Part shown: in pieces, positions 43,858 to 53,133 of the stretch
Numbering within the stretch: the first letter of the stretch is position 1
How the letters are laid out: every line of letters starts with the position of its first letter
Made by a program: the position numbers and the translations under genes
NCBI GenBank assembly: GCA_018712515.1
Contig: DVGW01000011.1
Coordinates: 124,001 to 188,000, forward strand
Source: Aphodovivens avicola
GTDB lineage: Bacteria; Actinomycetota; Coriobacteriia; Coriobacteriales; Eggerthellaceae
Direction: 5' to 3'
Length of the DNA: 64,000 nucleotides
The notes under the pieces: model-generated
What the model was told of the DNA's origin: nothing
The model's database searches: none
The model's input: only the letters and a program-made list of their open reading frames with translations

Positions 43858-46788
43858 ATGGACAGGCAGCCTGCTTCGGGCACCGCGGGACTCCGCATAG
43901 ACGACGACCGGACGCGCATAGACGACGCCCCCCTCGAAAACGACGATGTCGTCGACACGGGCGAATCGAAGGGCAACGTCGCCTTCTGCATCACGTTGTG
44001 GCTTGCCGGAGAGCGCTTCGGCGCTTCGTCGGCGGCCTGCGCCGCCGCCTCCTCCCAGGGCTGGAGCACGTCGCCGGTGAAATCGGGCTCCCTCGCCAAC
44101 GACATCGACAAGGCGCTCGGCCCCGCATTCGACGACCAGGGCGCCGCGGTCGACCTCTACCCCTGCTTCGGAGACGACGACTCGGGGCTGCCCGCCGCCG
44201 TGCATCCGTGGAGCACCTACCGCCGCACCGCGTTCGACGACTACTTCGCCTCGCTCGTCTCCCGCTTGGACAAGCATGCCGCGGGCGCGCTCGTGACGAA
44301 GCTGGGCGGCGCCATCCCCAAAAACTCCGGCTTCAACGGGATGGAGGGGTTCCCGTTCCACGGCATCAAACCGTCCTACGTGAGCGAGGGCGAAACCAAG
44401 ACGAGGGCGCGGATCAGCGCCAACACGATGCTCAGCGGCATCGGGCCGTCGGGCGAGCTGATCCCCCAGTTCCGGCGCGTCGGCTCCATGAGGTTCACCG
44501 ACATCGTCCATTACGGCGACTACTGGCCCTTCGCCGTCGGCGCGGGCGGCCATCCCACCGAGATGAGCCTGTGGGACAAAAAGCTCAAAGACTCCCTGCT
44601 CGACGCCGACGTGGACAACACCCACCGCGGCGAGAGAAAGCAGCTCGTGCACCGCACGCAGCCCAGCCGCCTGATGGACTACCTGGTGTGCCTGCCCTAC
44701 ACCGCCGCCTGGAAGCTCATGAACGACCGCACGCCGCTCTTGGACGGCGCGCAAGCCGCCGCCGAGCTGAAGCGGATGTTTCTGCACGCCTACCAGGACT
44801 CCGACTTCCCCGCGTTCACCGACGCGCAGCGTGCCGCCCTCGACCGCCAGCCCTGGCCCGAAAACGCCTACGAGGCCGCCGCGATCATCGCCGCGGCGCT
44901 GGTGGGCTTCGCGCTCGAAGAGGGGTCGCTGTTCGACACCACGGGAAGGATGCTGCGCCGCGAGCTGGGCCGCCAGACCGCCTACCTCGAGCGGCTACAG
45001 GATTGGGCATCCGAGATCACCGAGCGCGACGGAGCATCCGCCAAGGCGGACCGTCTCCAGGACGTGTACGTGGCGCCGCCGTTCGCCGAGGAGAACCCCG
45101 TCAACTGGCTGCTCTCCCCCGACGCGGGGCGGCGCCTGCTCCTGCAGGCGGGCTCGGGCATGGGCAAATCGACGTTTCTGCGCGCCGTCGCGGCAGCCTG
45201 CGCGAGCGCCCGCCTGGCGCGGATATCGCTGACGCTGGACGGGACGGTCGCCAACGAGGAGGCGGCGCGGTTCGCCCTGGCGTTCGCACGCGGCGCCGAC
45301 AACGACGCCGCCCGGTTCGAGCTGCGCGACGCCGCAAACGGCGGGGACGCGGCGCCCGAGCCCGTCGAGCGAACGGTCGCCGACATCCTCTCCGACGACG
45401 CCCTGGCCCGCCTGTCGGGCATGGCGCAGCTTTCCTCGTTCACGCCCATCGTGCTCTCGCAGACGCGCGACGAGGCGCTCTACCAGCGGCTCGCCGACGA
45501 CGAGGAGGGGGCGCCGTCCTTCTCCGACCTGGCGTTCGAGGCGCTTCCGGAAACGATGCGCGACGCCCTGCGCAGCGCGGCAGCCGCCCGGGAAGGATCC
45601 GCCGCCAACCCCATCGACGCGCTGGTCGAGCGCGGGAACGTGCTGCTGATGGTGGACTCCATCGACGAGATCCCCCGCCGCCACCGCGCGCTGTACCTGC
45701 GCCGGCTGAGGGAGTTCGCCGACCAGCCGGGCATCGCGCGCCTGCTGGTCGCAAGCCGCCCGCTGCCCCCCGTCGACGCCGCCGCCATGCGCGGCCTTCT
45801 GGGCAGGGACGCCCATCGGGCGCGCCTGGAGGAGTTCGACCTGCCGCGCCAGGAGGAGCTGTTCGCGCGCGTGACCACGCGCGGCGGCGCCGACGCCTAC
45901 GACGGGCCGGCGTTCCCGCTGGTGTGCGCCACGGCGGGCTTCCGCGGCGTCATGGGCAACCCGTTCATGCTCACCGCCATCGCGCTGGCGTTCAAGCGCG
46001 GCCGGGCGACGGACCGGCGCAGCGTATGGGGGACGTTCTCCGAGATCAACAAGAAGTTCCGCAAGCGCACCACGCTGAGCGGCTACGACAGCGGCGCGCT
46101 CGAGCATCTGGCGTTCGACCTCACCGTCGGCAGCCCGACCTTGCCCGCCGCCGAGTTCGTCGAGCGCTTCCGCTCGTACCGCAACGCCGAGGCGTCCCTG
46201 CAGGCGCGCAGTGCCGTGTCCCTCGAGCTCGACGAGGACGAGCTGATGGACCTGATCATGTCGCGTCTGGGCATCATCGACGTCCGCGACGGCGAGGCGG
46301 GCTTCCCCTACGCCGCCGTGCGCGGGTTCTGGGCGAGCCTGTGGGTGCGCCACTGCGTCGAGCGCGCCCAGGAGCTGCCGCAGAGCATGATGGACATGAA
46401 GGGAATGGGCAAAGACGAGCGCGAGGACCGCTTCGAGAAGGCGGGCAACGCGGGCGTCGAGCAGTTGAAGCTGCTGCTTTCCGCCACCGCGTCCGCCGAT
46501 CCGGCGGGCGACGGGCGCTTCGACGACGCGGCGCTGCTCGCGCTGCTGTTCACGCTCGACTACGCCGGCACGCCCTCGCACCCCGACTACCCCGCGTTCG
46601 ACGTCCTGAGGAAGCAGACGTACCGCTTCCTGCTCGTCGAGTGCCTGATCGCCGAAGAGGAGCAGAGGCTCCGGGCGGAGCGGGCTCTGCGCGAGGCGGC
46701 GACGTTCGCGTTCGGACGGCCGCTCGCCGGATACGCCGAGGAGACCGATCCCCTCATCCACCGCCTGGCGGCGTTCGCGAAGGAGTAG
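43858..46788 (+). CDS. STAND/NACHT-like NTPase
   Basis: 976 residues. The N-terminal 400 residues are unfamiliar, with an early FCITLWLAGERFG segment and no recognised effector motif. Then comes a P-loop ATPase: Walker A GSGMGKST at 432-439, Walker B VLLMVDSIDEIP from residue 595 with the NACHT-like extra acidic residue (D600, D603, E604), and sensor-like LLVASRP. A helical C-terminus of about 270 residues follows. Large signal-sensing ATPases with this layout act as switches in defence and regulation. The ATG at 43858 follows GGGAAGGAG. First gene of block C. Confidence 0.85.
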   Translation: MDRQPASGTAGLRIDDDRTRIDDAPLENDDVVDTGESKGNVAFCITLWLAGERFGASSAACAAASSQGWSTSPVKSGSLANDIDKALGPAFDDQGAAVDLYPCFGDDDSGLPAAVHPWSTYRRTAFDDYFASLVSRLDKHAAGALVTKLGGAIPKNSGFNGMEGFPFHGIKPSYVSEGETKTRARISANTMLSGIGPSGELIPQFRRVGSMRFTDIVHYGDYWPFAVGAGGHPTEMSLWDKKLKDSLLDADVDNTHRGERKQLVHRTQPSRLMDYLVCLPYTAAWKLMNDRTPLLDGAQAAAELKRMFLHAYQDSDFPAFTDAQRAALDRQPWPENAYEAAAIIAAALVGFALEEGSLFDTTGRMLRRELGRQTAYLERLQDWASEITERDGASAKADRLQDVYVAPPFAEENPVNWLLSPDAGRRLLLQAGSGMGKSTFLRAVAAACASARLARISLTLDGTVANEEAARFALAFARGADNDAARFELRDAANGGDAAPEPVERTVADILSDDALARLSGMAQLSSFTPIVLSQTRDEALYQRLADDEEGAPSFSDLAFEALPETMRDALRSAAAAREGSAANPIDALVERGNVLLMVDSIDEIPRRHRALYLRRLREFADQPGIARLLVASRPLPPVDAAAMRGLLGRDAHRARLEEFDLPRQEELFARVTTRGGADAYDGPAFPLVCATAGFRGVMGNPFMLTAIALAFKRGRATDRRSVWGTFSEINKKFRKRTTLSGYDSGALEHLAFDLTVGSPTLPAAEFVERFRSYRNAEASLQARSAVSLELDEDELMDLIMSRLGIIDVRDGEAGFPYAAVRGFWASLWVRHCVERAQELPQSMMDMKGMGKDEREDRFEKAGNAGVEQLKLLLSATASADPAGDGRFDDAALLALLFTLDYAGTPSHPDYPAFDVLRKQTYRFLLVECLIAEEEQRLRAERALREAATFAFGRPLAGYAEETDPLIHRLAAFAKE

Positions 46789-46910
46789 GCGGCGCATCCC
46801 CCACGCTCCCCCGGTCATCCCCGCCGCGCCGGCGCGGACCGCGTGGTTCAATGGCACCGTAGTGAAACAGCCCGGGAAACCCCGTTGGCGCCACCGATGA
46901 AGGAGGGCTC

Positions 46911-47720
46911 ATGGAACGAGAGAAAGCGATCAGGCTGCTGCAGAAGGAGATCGACGCCCTGCGCAAGAACATCCAAGAGGATTCGGATCTCGACGAGGAG
47001 CAGCGCGCGTCGCTTCTGGAGTCGGCGAACGGCCTTCGCGATCAGCTGAATTCCAACAGCGACGGCGACGAGCACCTGCATCTCCTCCTGTCCCTGTTCG
47101 GATACGATGGCGCCACCATCGACGACGAGGACGGGGAGCGGGACGATGGCGACGCGCTCGCCACCCTGGCAGGATCCGCACCGGCGACGACGGGCGCGGG
47201 CAGCCTCCCGATCTTCGACGAGAGCGCCATGTGGGGCAAGATTCGCAGCATCCTCGTCGACACGATGGAGCTCAAGCACATCCTCTACAGCGACGGCGAG
47301 GATGACTACTACACCGCCCAGTTCGGCATGGGGGACGGCGAGGGCCGCCAGCTTGTCGTGAAGGTGATCTACACGCCCGACGCCGACTGCATCCAGTTCC
47401 GCGCCGGCTACCCCTTCAACGTCGACCGGAGCGTCCTGCCCATCGCCCGCTCGTTCATCTGCAAGCGCAACTACGAGATGCGCTACACCCGCATCGAGCT
47501 CGACGCGCGCGACGGCGAGGTGTACATCTGCCTGGTGATGCGCGTCGAGGATCCCGCCGAGCCGCCCGCGAGCTTCGTCCGCATGCTGAACCTCACCATC
47601 TCGACCGGCTTCGACGAGTACGACACGCTGCGCCGCTACTCGCGCGCGCAGTTCACCGACGAGGAGCGCGCCGAGTTCCTGGCCGAGGTGGAGCTCATCT
47701 CCCCCTTGATGCTGGAGTAA
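46911..47720 (+). CDS. YbjN / type III secretion chaperone-like protein
   Basis: 269 residues. A short N-terminal helix (MEREKAIRLLQKEIDALRK) and acidic linker precede a domain (about 105-269) with the alternating strand-helix pattern of YbjN-like, Tir-chaperone-fold proteins: RQLVVKVIYTPDADCIQFRA, then VYICLVMRVEDPAE and a final amphipathic helix. Two further proteins in this block (53882, 54870) look similar. Such domains in NTPase conflict loci are thought to be adaptors. The start has AAGGAGGG upstream; 122 bp separate it from the STAND gene. Confidence 0.7.
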   Translation: MEREKAIRLLQKEIDALRKNIQEDSDLDEEQRASLLESANGLRDQLNSNSDGDEHLHLLLSLFGYDGATIDDEDGERDDGDALATLAGSAPATTGAGSLPIFDESAMWGKIRSILVDTMELKHILYSDGEDDYYTAQFGMGDGEGRQLVVKVIYTPDADCIQFRAGYPFNVDRSVLPIARSFICKRNYEMRYTRIELDARDGEVYICLVMRVEDPAEPPASFVRMLNLTISTGFDEYDTLRRYSRAQFTDEERAEFLAEVELISPLMLE

Positions 47721-47729
47721 CGGCTCCAC

Positions 47730-50700
47730 GTGACGCGTTACGGCGACATCCTGAGAGACGCTTCGACGAGCGCGCCCTGGGAGGCGCGCTCGGTCAACGG
47801 CGCCCTTCACGACCGCGTCGATTGGTTCGCCGTCGAGGAGATCGGCTTCCCCTTCCCCATCGCGCGCCTTTCCGACGACGATCCCGTCCGCAAGGAGGCT
47901 GACGCCAAGGGCTCGTGGGGGTATTTCGAGCTCGCCGGCCAATCCGCCTCGACGGCGGGAGCTGGCGAGGCCAACGTCTGGAAGAGCGCGACGACGCTCC
48001 CGCTCGAGGCGGGAAACCCCACCCTGTCCTCCTTCAGATCCCTCATGGAGGCCGCCCGGAAGAACCGCGTTCGCCGGATCGCCGAGGCGGAGCCCTCCCC
48101 GCGCAACGGCCGCGCCCCGACATCCGCGGATGCCGGCTCGAGCGGGCTGGCGGCGCTTGCCGCCCTGCGCGATCGCGCGCGCGACGCCGAAGCGGCCACC
48201 GTCGATACCGCAGCGAGGGATGCCGCGGAAGACGGCTCCGTTGTCGAGCTCGACGTTCCGGCGAGCCTGCTCTCCGCGTTGGCGGCAGGCGCATCGCCGG
48301 AAGAAGCCCTGGCGCGCGCCGGGGAGAGCCGCGGCGGCGCAGCCGAGGCGGAGGTCGGCGAAACCTCGTCCGACGATCGCGGGAGCGGGCTTGCCGCCCT
48401 CGCGCGCCTGCGCGAAACCGCGCGCGCTGCGGCCGCGTCCCCCGACACCCCGCCGACGCATCCGCCCGCATCAGCGGCCGCCGCACCCGTCGAGGGCAAG
48501 CCCCTGCCGAGGATCGAGGCGGCAGACATCCTCCCCGCCCGGGCCAACCTGACGCCCGGCAAGCGGATCTCCTCCGAGCAGCGCATCGTCGTGGTGGGCG
48601 TCGACGATCCGTTCGCCGCCCACCTGCTGCGCGGATGCCTACTCGCATCGGCCCAAGCCAAACGCGTCCTCCCCGGCCTGGACGGCATTCTTTCCGAGAA
48701 GGACCTCGAGGACTGCGCGGGCATCGCGTACCTCTCGCACGCCCTCTGCCCCGCGGAGGGGTGGACCGCCGATCCCGATGCGACCCGGGAAGCGGAGGCG
48801 AAGGTCGTCGCTTCCGCGTCGCTGGGCGCCTTCGACGCGTCGTTCATCCCCGAGAATCCCTCCAAGGCGCCGGATGCCCAGGTGGCGGGTTCGTTCGCCG
48901 TGCTCGATTTCGTCGGATCCCCCTGGATCGGAGACCGCCTTCCGACGGCGTTCGCCTACGCGCTGAGCCAGGCGCGCTGCGCGGTCGTGCTGGCGGAACC
49001 GGCGCGGGAGGACATCTGGAGGCGCCTGGTCGAGCTGATCGATGGCGCGGTGGGCGGATCCCCGACTCCCGGCACGACCCGCCGCACGCTCGGGTTCTTC
49101 TCGATGGACGACCGCATTCCGCCCAGCTCGCGCCCGCAACGCCGCTTCATGCGCGCCTGGTGGAGATGGTTCGGCAACGGATCCCGCTGGGGTTTCCACG
49201 AACTCGGCGCCCAACTCGACCGCGCCATGGGATTGCTCGGCTTCAACCTGCATCAACGCTCCTACGACCTGGGGCTGGTGTCGATCGTCGCCGCGCAGAT
49301 CCGCGATGGCGGGACGATCGCGTCCGCCGACGACATCGCCGATGCCCTGGCGGACCGCTTCCCCGATCGCGAGCTTCTCCAGACGATGGTCGACAGCGCC
49401 ATGGAGCTGCTCGTGTCGCCGGATGCCGAGATCCTGAGCGAGCGCGTCTTCATCCCCTCCCGGGGATTCTTCGACCTCATCGATCGCAACGCCGGCGCGG
49501 GGGCGTCGATCCTCGCCATGACCGCCGTGCGCTCCTCCCCCTCCCTGCAAGCGGTGCTCCGGCTGCAGGGCGAGCGCCTCGAAGTGCGCTTCTCGACGCT
49601 GTTCGCCTGCCTGGCCGCGCGCTGGTTCCTCGAAGACCCCTCGCTTTCCCTGCTCCACGTCGCCGACAACCTGCACCGGCTGTCCCGCCGCGTGCCCACG
49701 GGCGGCTGGGGGCGCATCGTGCTGCAGACCGTCCTGCTCGCCGAGCAGCGCGGCCAGGCGTTCGCCGGCCGCGTCATCCTCGATCGGCTCTACGACCGCG
49801 CTTCCGGCAGCGAAGAGCGCGGCATCCTGACCGAGATATCGCTCGGCGTGTTCCTCGACGCCTCCGACGGACTGCCCCTGGTATGGCGGAAAAGCCTCTT
49901 CAACGGATCGGTGAACGCCCGGCAGGCGCGCATGCTCAAGGAAACGCGCGACGCCGGCTGGCTGCGCAGCGAGAACCTGCTGGTGCTGCGCCATTCCGTC
50001 GACGACCTGCGCCGCCGCTCCTGGGCGCGAAAGGACGTCGGGCTGAAGCCCCGGGACATGCTGAAAAGCTGCCATTGGATGGACCTGCTGCTGTGCTGCC
50101 TGGAGGCGCGGGATGCCGCGCAACTGCTCCGCGAGATCGTCGCGGACCTCGACGGTCGGGACGAGGAGGCGCGCGTGCGCGCGCTGGGGCGCTACGACTG
50201 CCTGGTCTGGGCATGCCTGTTCGACATCGCGCTCCCCTGCCCCTCCCTCCGCCGCGACGCGCTGGATCCCGCGCCGTTCGCCGCGGTGAGGGACGCCGCG
50301 CTGCGCGAGCTTTCCGAGGAGGGGCCCGCCTACGACGAGTGCGCGCGCTTCGCCTGGATCTACGGTATGGAGCCCGCCTCCTTCCAAGACGATGACTGGG
50401 AGCGCATCCTGGCGACCGCCGCGCGCATCATCGAGGATTCGTCGGAAGACGATGAGGGCGAGATGCTCGAACGCCGCATGTCCGCCTACCAGGTGCTGGC
50501 CGCCTTCGCCCTGCGGAAGGGCCGCGACCGGGCGGCGGAGTACGCCGACGGCGGCAGCGTCGGGAAGAGCGCGCCCGCGCCTCTCTCCGGACGGGCTTTG
50601 GTGCGGATGGCGCGCGACCTGGAGTTCTTCATCAACGCGGGGGACGGGGACGACGCGCTGGGCCTTTTGATGGCGGAGGCGGCGTTCGGCCTGATCACGC

Positions 50701-50975
50701 CTTCGGAGGCGATGGACGCCTTCCTCCTCCATTTCAGCGGAGGCTCCCTTACCTCCCTGTCGCGGTTCATCGCGCTGCTGTTCGCCCCCAACCGAGCGCG
50801 GGGCGCCGCCGCATCGCACGGGCCGGTTCCCGCGCCGGGAAGCGAGGACGACCCGCTCGCACAGCGCGATCCCGAGCGCGTCGCCGAGCTTCGCCGTCGC
50901 TGGCGAAGCTGCGCCGACGCGCTGCCGATCGGAGCGCGGAACGCCTCGCAGGACGCCTCCGACAAGATGCCCTAG
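47730..50975 (+). CDS. Large protein of unknown function, possible inactive P-loop domain
   Basis: 1081 residues, GTG start 9 bp after the preceding stop. Residues 1-265 are mostly disordered, with two related segments, SSGLAALAALRDRARDA and GSGLAALARLRETARAA. At 285-305 RIVVVGVDDPFAAHLLRGC looks like the first strand and loop of a GTPase fold without the GKS/T. SFAVLDFVGSPW near residue 388 sits where a G3 motif would be, so a degenerate P-loop domain is possible. The C-terminal 550 residues are helical. No family was recognised. It may be the scaffold or GTPase partner of block C. Confidence 0.7.
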   Translation: MTRYGDILRDASTSAPWEARSVNGALHDRVDWFAVEEIGFPFPIARLSDDDPVRKEADAKGSWGYFELAGQSASTAGAGEANVWKSATTLPLEAGNPTLSSFRSLMEAARKNRVRRIAEAEPSPRNGRAPTSADAGSSGLAALAALRDRARDAEAATVDTAARDAAEDGSVVELDVPASLLSALAAGASPEEALARAGESRGGAAEAEVGETSSDDRGSGLAALARLRETARAAAASPDTPPTHPPASAAAAPVEGKPLPRIEAADILPARANLTPGKRISSEQRIVVVGVDDPFAAHLLRGCLLASAQAKRVLPGLDGILSEKDLEDCAGIAYLSHALCPAEGWTADPDATREAEAKVVASASLGAFDASFIPENPSKAPDAQVAGSFAVLDFVGSPWIGDRLPTAFAYALSQARCAVVLAEPAREDIWRRLVELIDGAVGGSPTPGTTRRTLGFFSMDDRIPPSSRPQRRFMRAWWRWFGNGSRWGFHELGAQLDRAMGLLGFNLHQRSYDLGLVSIVAAQIRDGGTIASADDIADALADRFPDRELLQTMVDSAMELLVSPDAEILSERVFIPSRGFFDLIDRNAGAGASILAMTAVRSSPSLQAVLRLQGERLEVRFSTLFACLAARWFLEDPSLSLLHVADNLHRLSRRVPTGGWGRIVLQTVLLAEQRGQAFAGRVILDRLYDRASGSEERGILTEISLGVFLDASDGLPLVWRKSLFNGSVNARQARMLKETRDAGWLRSENLLVLRHSVDDLRRRSWARKDVGLKPRDMLKSCHWMDLLLCCLEARDAAQLLREIVADLDGRDEEARVRALGRYDCLVWACLFDIALPCPSLRRDALDPAPFAAVRDAALRELSEEGPAYDECARFAWIYGMEPASFQDDDWERILATAARIIEDSSEDDEGEMLERRMSAYQVLAAFALRKGRDRAAEYADGGSVGKSAPAPLSGRALVRMARDLEFFINAGDGDDALGLLMAEAAFGLITPSEAMDAFLLHFSGGSLTSLSRFIALLFAPNRARGAAASHGPVPAPGSEDDPLAQRDPERVAELRRRWRSCADALPIGARNASQDASDKMP

Positions 50976-51184
50976 CATCCCGTCCTCCGCGGAGGGCCTC
51001 TCCCATCACCGTCGAACGTCGAACATCCCACGGTTCCGCTCCTCCGCAAAGGGGCTCGAACCGCCCGGCCGCCTCCCCATCGCGTCGCGGACCGTCCCCT
51101 CTGCTCCCCTCGGGCTCACCCCTGCGCCCCGCCGCCGCGCCGCCCATACTTTCCCCAGGATGCGTTGGGGGAAAGGAGACCCGC

Positions 51185-51385
51185 ATGGGAGGCTGCTTCA
51201 GATTCTTCGTCGGCCTGTTCTGCGCGATGCTCGCGCTGGAGGTGCTCGCCGAGCTGCTCTCGTGGACGGACGTTCCGTTCGACGCGCTGCTGCTGCTCGC
51301 CGCCGCCGTCTACGGGGGATCCTTCGCCGTGCGCGCCTACCTGCGCGCCTTCAAGGGCGCGCGCACCGGCAAGAGAAGCTCCTAG
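51185..51385 (+). CDS. Small two-helix membrane protein
   Basis: 66 residues, mostly hydrophobic, with two predicted membrane segments (FRFFVGLFCAMLALEVLAEL and FDALLLLAAAVYGGSFAV) and a basic tail. AAAGGAG lies 7 nt before the ATG. It is 19 bp upstream of the membrane-anchored GTPase gene, so the two are likely co-translated and may interact in the membrane. No family recognised. Confidence 0.75.
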   Translation: MGGCFRFFVGLFCAMLALEVLAELLSWTDVPFDALLLLAAAVYGGSFAVRAYLRAFKGARTGKRSS

Positions 51386-51403
51386 CGGAAGGGGGTTGCC
51401 AGC

Positions 51404-52936
51404 ATGGACAAGGCCACTGCCAAGGCGATGGAGCGGCTGCTCCCCGATGAGCCCGCGAAGGCGAACTACTTCCTCGACCGGGGGTTTCCCGATCTCGCCA
51501 CGACGGCGCGCGCGGCGTTGCGTGCGGTCCGCTCCCGCATCGCATCCCACTTCTCGAACGCCGCAGACCGGCTGAAGTCGGATCCCGACGGCATCCTCAT
51601 GCGCCTGCTGCTCTCAAGCCTCGACATCGTCGGAGGCGTCTCGATCGCCCTGTTCGGAACGGCGACCGTCGTGGTCATCGCGCTTCTGCACGCCGCCGTG
51701 CTCGCGATCGGCGCGGCACCCGCCGCCCTCGCCGTCGCGGCGGTGGGCGGCGCGGAGTCCCTCCACATGAAGCGCGACGGCATCGCGGGGATGTGCCCCG
51801 TGTGCAAAACGCCGTTCACGCTGCCGGGCTACCGCTGCCCCTCCTGCGGGGCGATCCACTACCGCCTGAGGCCCGGACGCTACGGCATCCTGCATCACAC
51901 CTGCTCATGCGGACAGAAACTGCCCAGCACCCGGTTCGGGTCCGCCGTGCCGACGGGCGGCGGGGCGCCTTTCAAGCGCGCCGACCTCAAAGCGGTGTGC
52001 ACCAACCCCGCCCTGCCCCACGATATCGAGGGCGCGGAGGCGCGCACCGTGTGCATCCCCCTCGCGGGCGGGCGCTCGACGGGCAAAACCGCCTTCATGA
52101 ACGCGATCGCCTACACGCTGACGGAGCGGATCGCCCCCGACCGGGGGCTTTCGGCCGTCTGCCTGCCGGGCGCGGCGGCGGCCTTGCACCGCGCTGCGCT
52201 CGACGATTACGCGACGGGCGAGGTGTCGATGACGCTCGAGTCGACCGATCTCACGGCGCCGACATCGACCCCCCTGAGCTTCCGGCTGCACGGCGGCTCC
52301 CTGGAGCCGGACCGCATCGTGCACGTGGTCGACACGCCCGGCGAGGCGTTCGTCGCCAACACCGAGCATGAACGGCAGCTCCAGTACGGAGCCGCTGCCG
52401 GCGTGGTGCTGATGATCGACCCCATGAGCATCCCCGCGGTGGGGGACGTGCGGCGACGGCTCCTCGGCATGGTCGACTCGGCCGGCGTCGGCAACGAGGA
52501 CCCCAACCGCGTGCTCGCCGCCCTCATCGCCAAGATGCAGGATGCCGCGGGGATCCCGGCCGGGGAGAAGCTGAGCGTTCCGCTCGCCATCGTGCTGAGC
52601 AAGATCGACCAGGCGGGGCTGGCGCCCTTCTTCGACGCGGACGCGGCGCGCGCGCTGTCGCTGCGCGACCCCTCCCTCGACCCCGCCGACATCCACGATG
52701 CGCTGTGCCGCGCGTTTCTCGCCGACAACGGCATGGGCAACTTCCTGAACACGGTCGCCGCGCGCTTCGAGACCGCACGCTACTTCGCCTGCAGCGCCAT
52801 CGGCCACGCACGCGGTGCGGGCCGCTATGCGCCGCAGGGCGTGATGGAGCCCATCGCCTGGATCCTCGCGCAGGCGGACGCCCCGCTCTGCCGGGCGCTC
52901 GGCCTGGACGCCGCCCGCATCGCGGCGGCGGCATGA
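51404..52936 (+). CDS. Membrane-anchored zinc-ribbon GTPase (double-GTPase-like)
   Basis: 510 residues. Residues 70-115 form a hydrophobic pair of helices. Cys groups CPVCK (131), CPSCG (145) and CSCG (167) make zinc-ribbons. The GTPase follows: G1 GGRSTGKT at 222-229, G3 VVDTPGEAF, and G4 LSKID. It resembles the GTPase at 33432 in motif order (zinc ribbon, G1, long insert, D-x-x-G-E, SKxD) but adds the membrane anchor. The helix order suggests that most of the protein lies in the cytoplasm. The TGA overlaps the next ATG. Confidence 0.82.
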   Translation: MDKATAKAMERLLPDEPAKANYFLDRGFPDLATTARAALRAVRSRIASHFSNAADRLKSDPDGILMRLLLSSLDIVGGVSIALFGTATVVVIALLHAAVLAIGAAPAALAVAAVGGAESLHMKRDGIAGMCPVCKTPFTLPGYRCPSCGAIHYRLRPGRYGILHHTCSCGQKLPSTRFGSAVPTGGGAPFKRADLKAVCTNPALPHDIEGAEARTVCIPLAGGRSTGKTAFMNAIAYTLTERIAPDRGLSAVCLPGAAAALHRAALDDYATGEVSMTLESTDLTAPTSTPLSFRLHGGSLEPDRIVHVVDTPGEAFVANTEHERQLQYGAAAGVVLMIDPMSIPAVGDVRRRLLGMVDSAGVGNEDPNRVLAALIAKMQDAAGIPAGEKLSVPLAIVLSKIDQAGLAPFFDADAARALSLRDPSLDPADIHDALCRAFLADNGMGNFLNTVAARFETARYFACSAIGHARGAGRYAPQGVMEPIAWILAQADAPLCRALGLDAARIAAAA

Positions 52937-53133
52937 TAAGGCGGCGCCGAACGTCGTCCGTCCCGCTGCGATCCGACCCGGGCGACCGCGCTCCGACAGC
53001 CGCCCGGCGCCCAACGCGGACGCGCTTGCCGCGACCGGAGGACGACCCTGCGGCTCCCCCTCCCCTTCCCCCCGACGGCTGGCGGCACCGCCCTTATCGT
53101 TATGACCAGGTTGAAACGCAGGAAAAACGATGA
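52933..53133 (+). CDS. Small basic/proline-rich ORF linking two genes
   Basis: 66 residues beginning MIRRRRTSSVPLRSD and ending YRYDQVETQEKR, rich in Arg and Pro, with no recognised fold. Its ATG overlaps the stop of the GTPase gene (ATGA) and its TGA overlaps the next ATG (ATGA). The two 4-nt overlaps and lack of frameshift damage support a real, translationally coupled gene despite its odd composition. It could also be a vestigial tail of the GTPase. Confidence 0.5.
   Translation: MIRRRRTSSVPLRSDPGDRAPTAARRPTRTRLPRPEDDPAAPPPLPPDGWRHRPYRYDQVETQEKR

Noticed and set aside
51165..51575. 136-codon Arg/Ser/Thr-rich frame overlapping the small membrane protein
   Set aside because: Out-of-frame shadow; the 66-residue frame at 51185 has a good ribosome binding site and two membrane segments.
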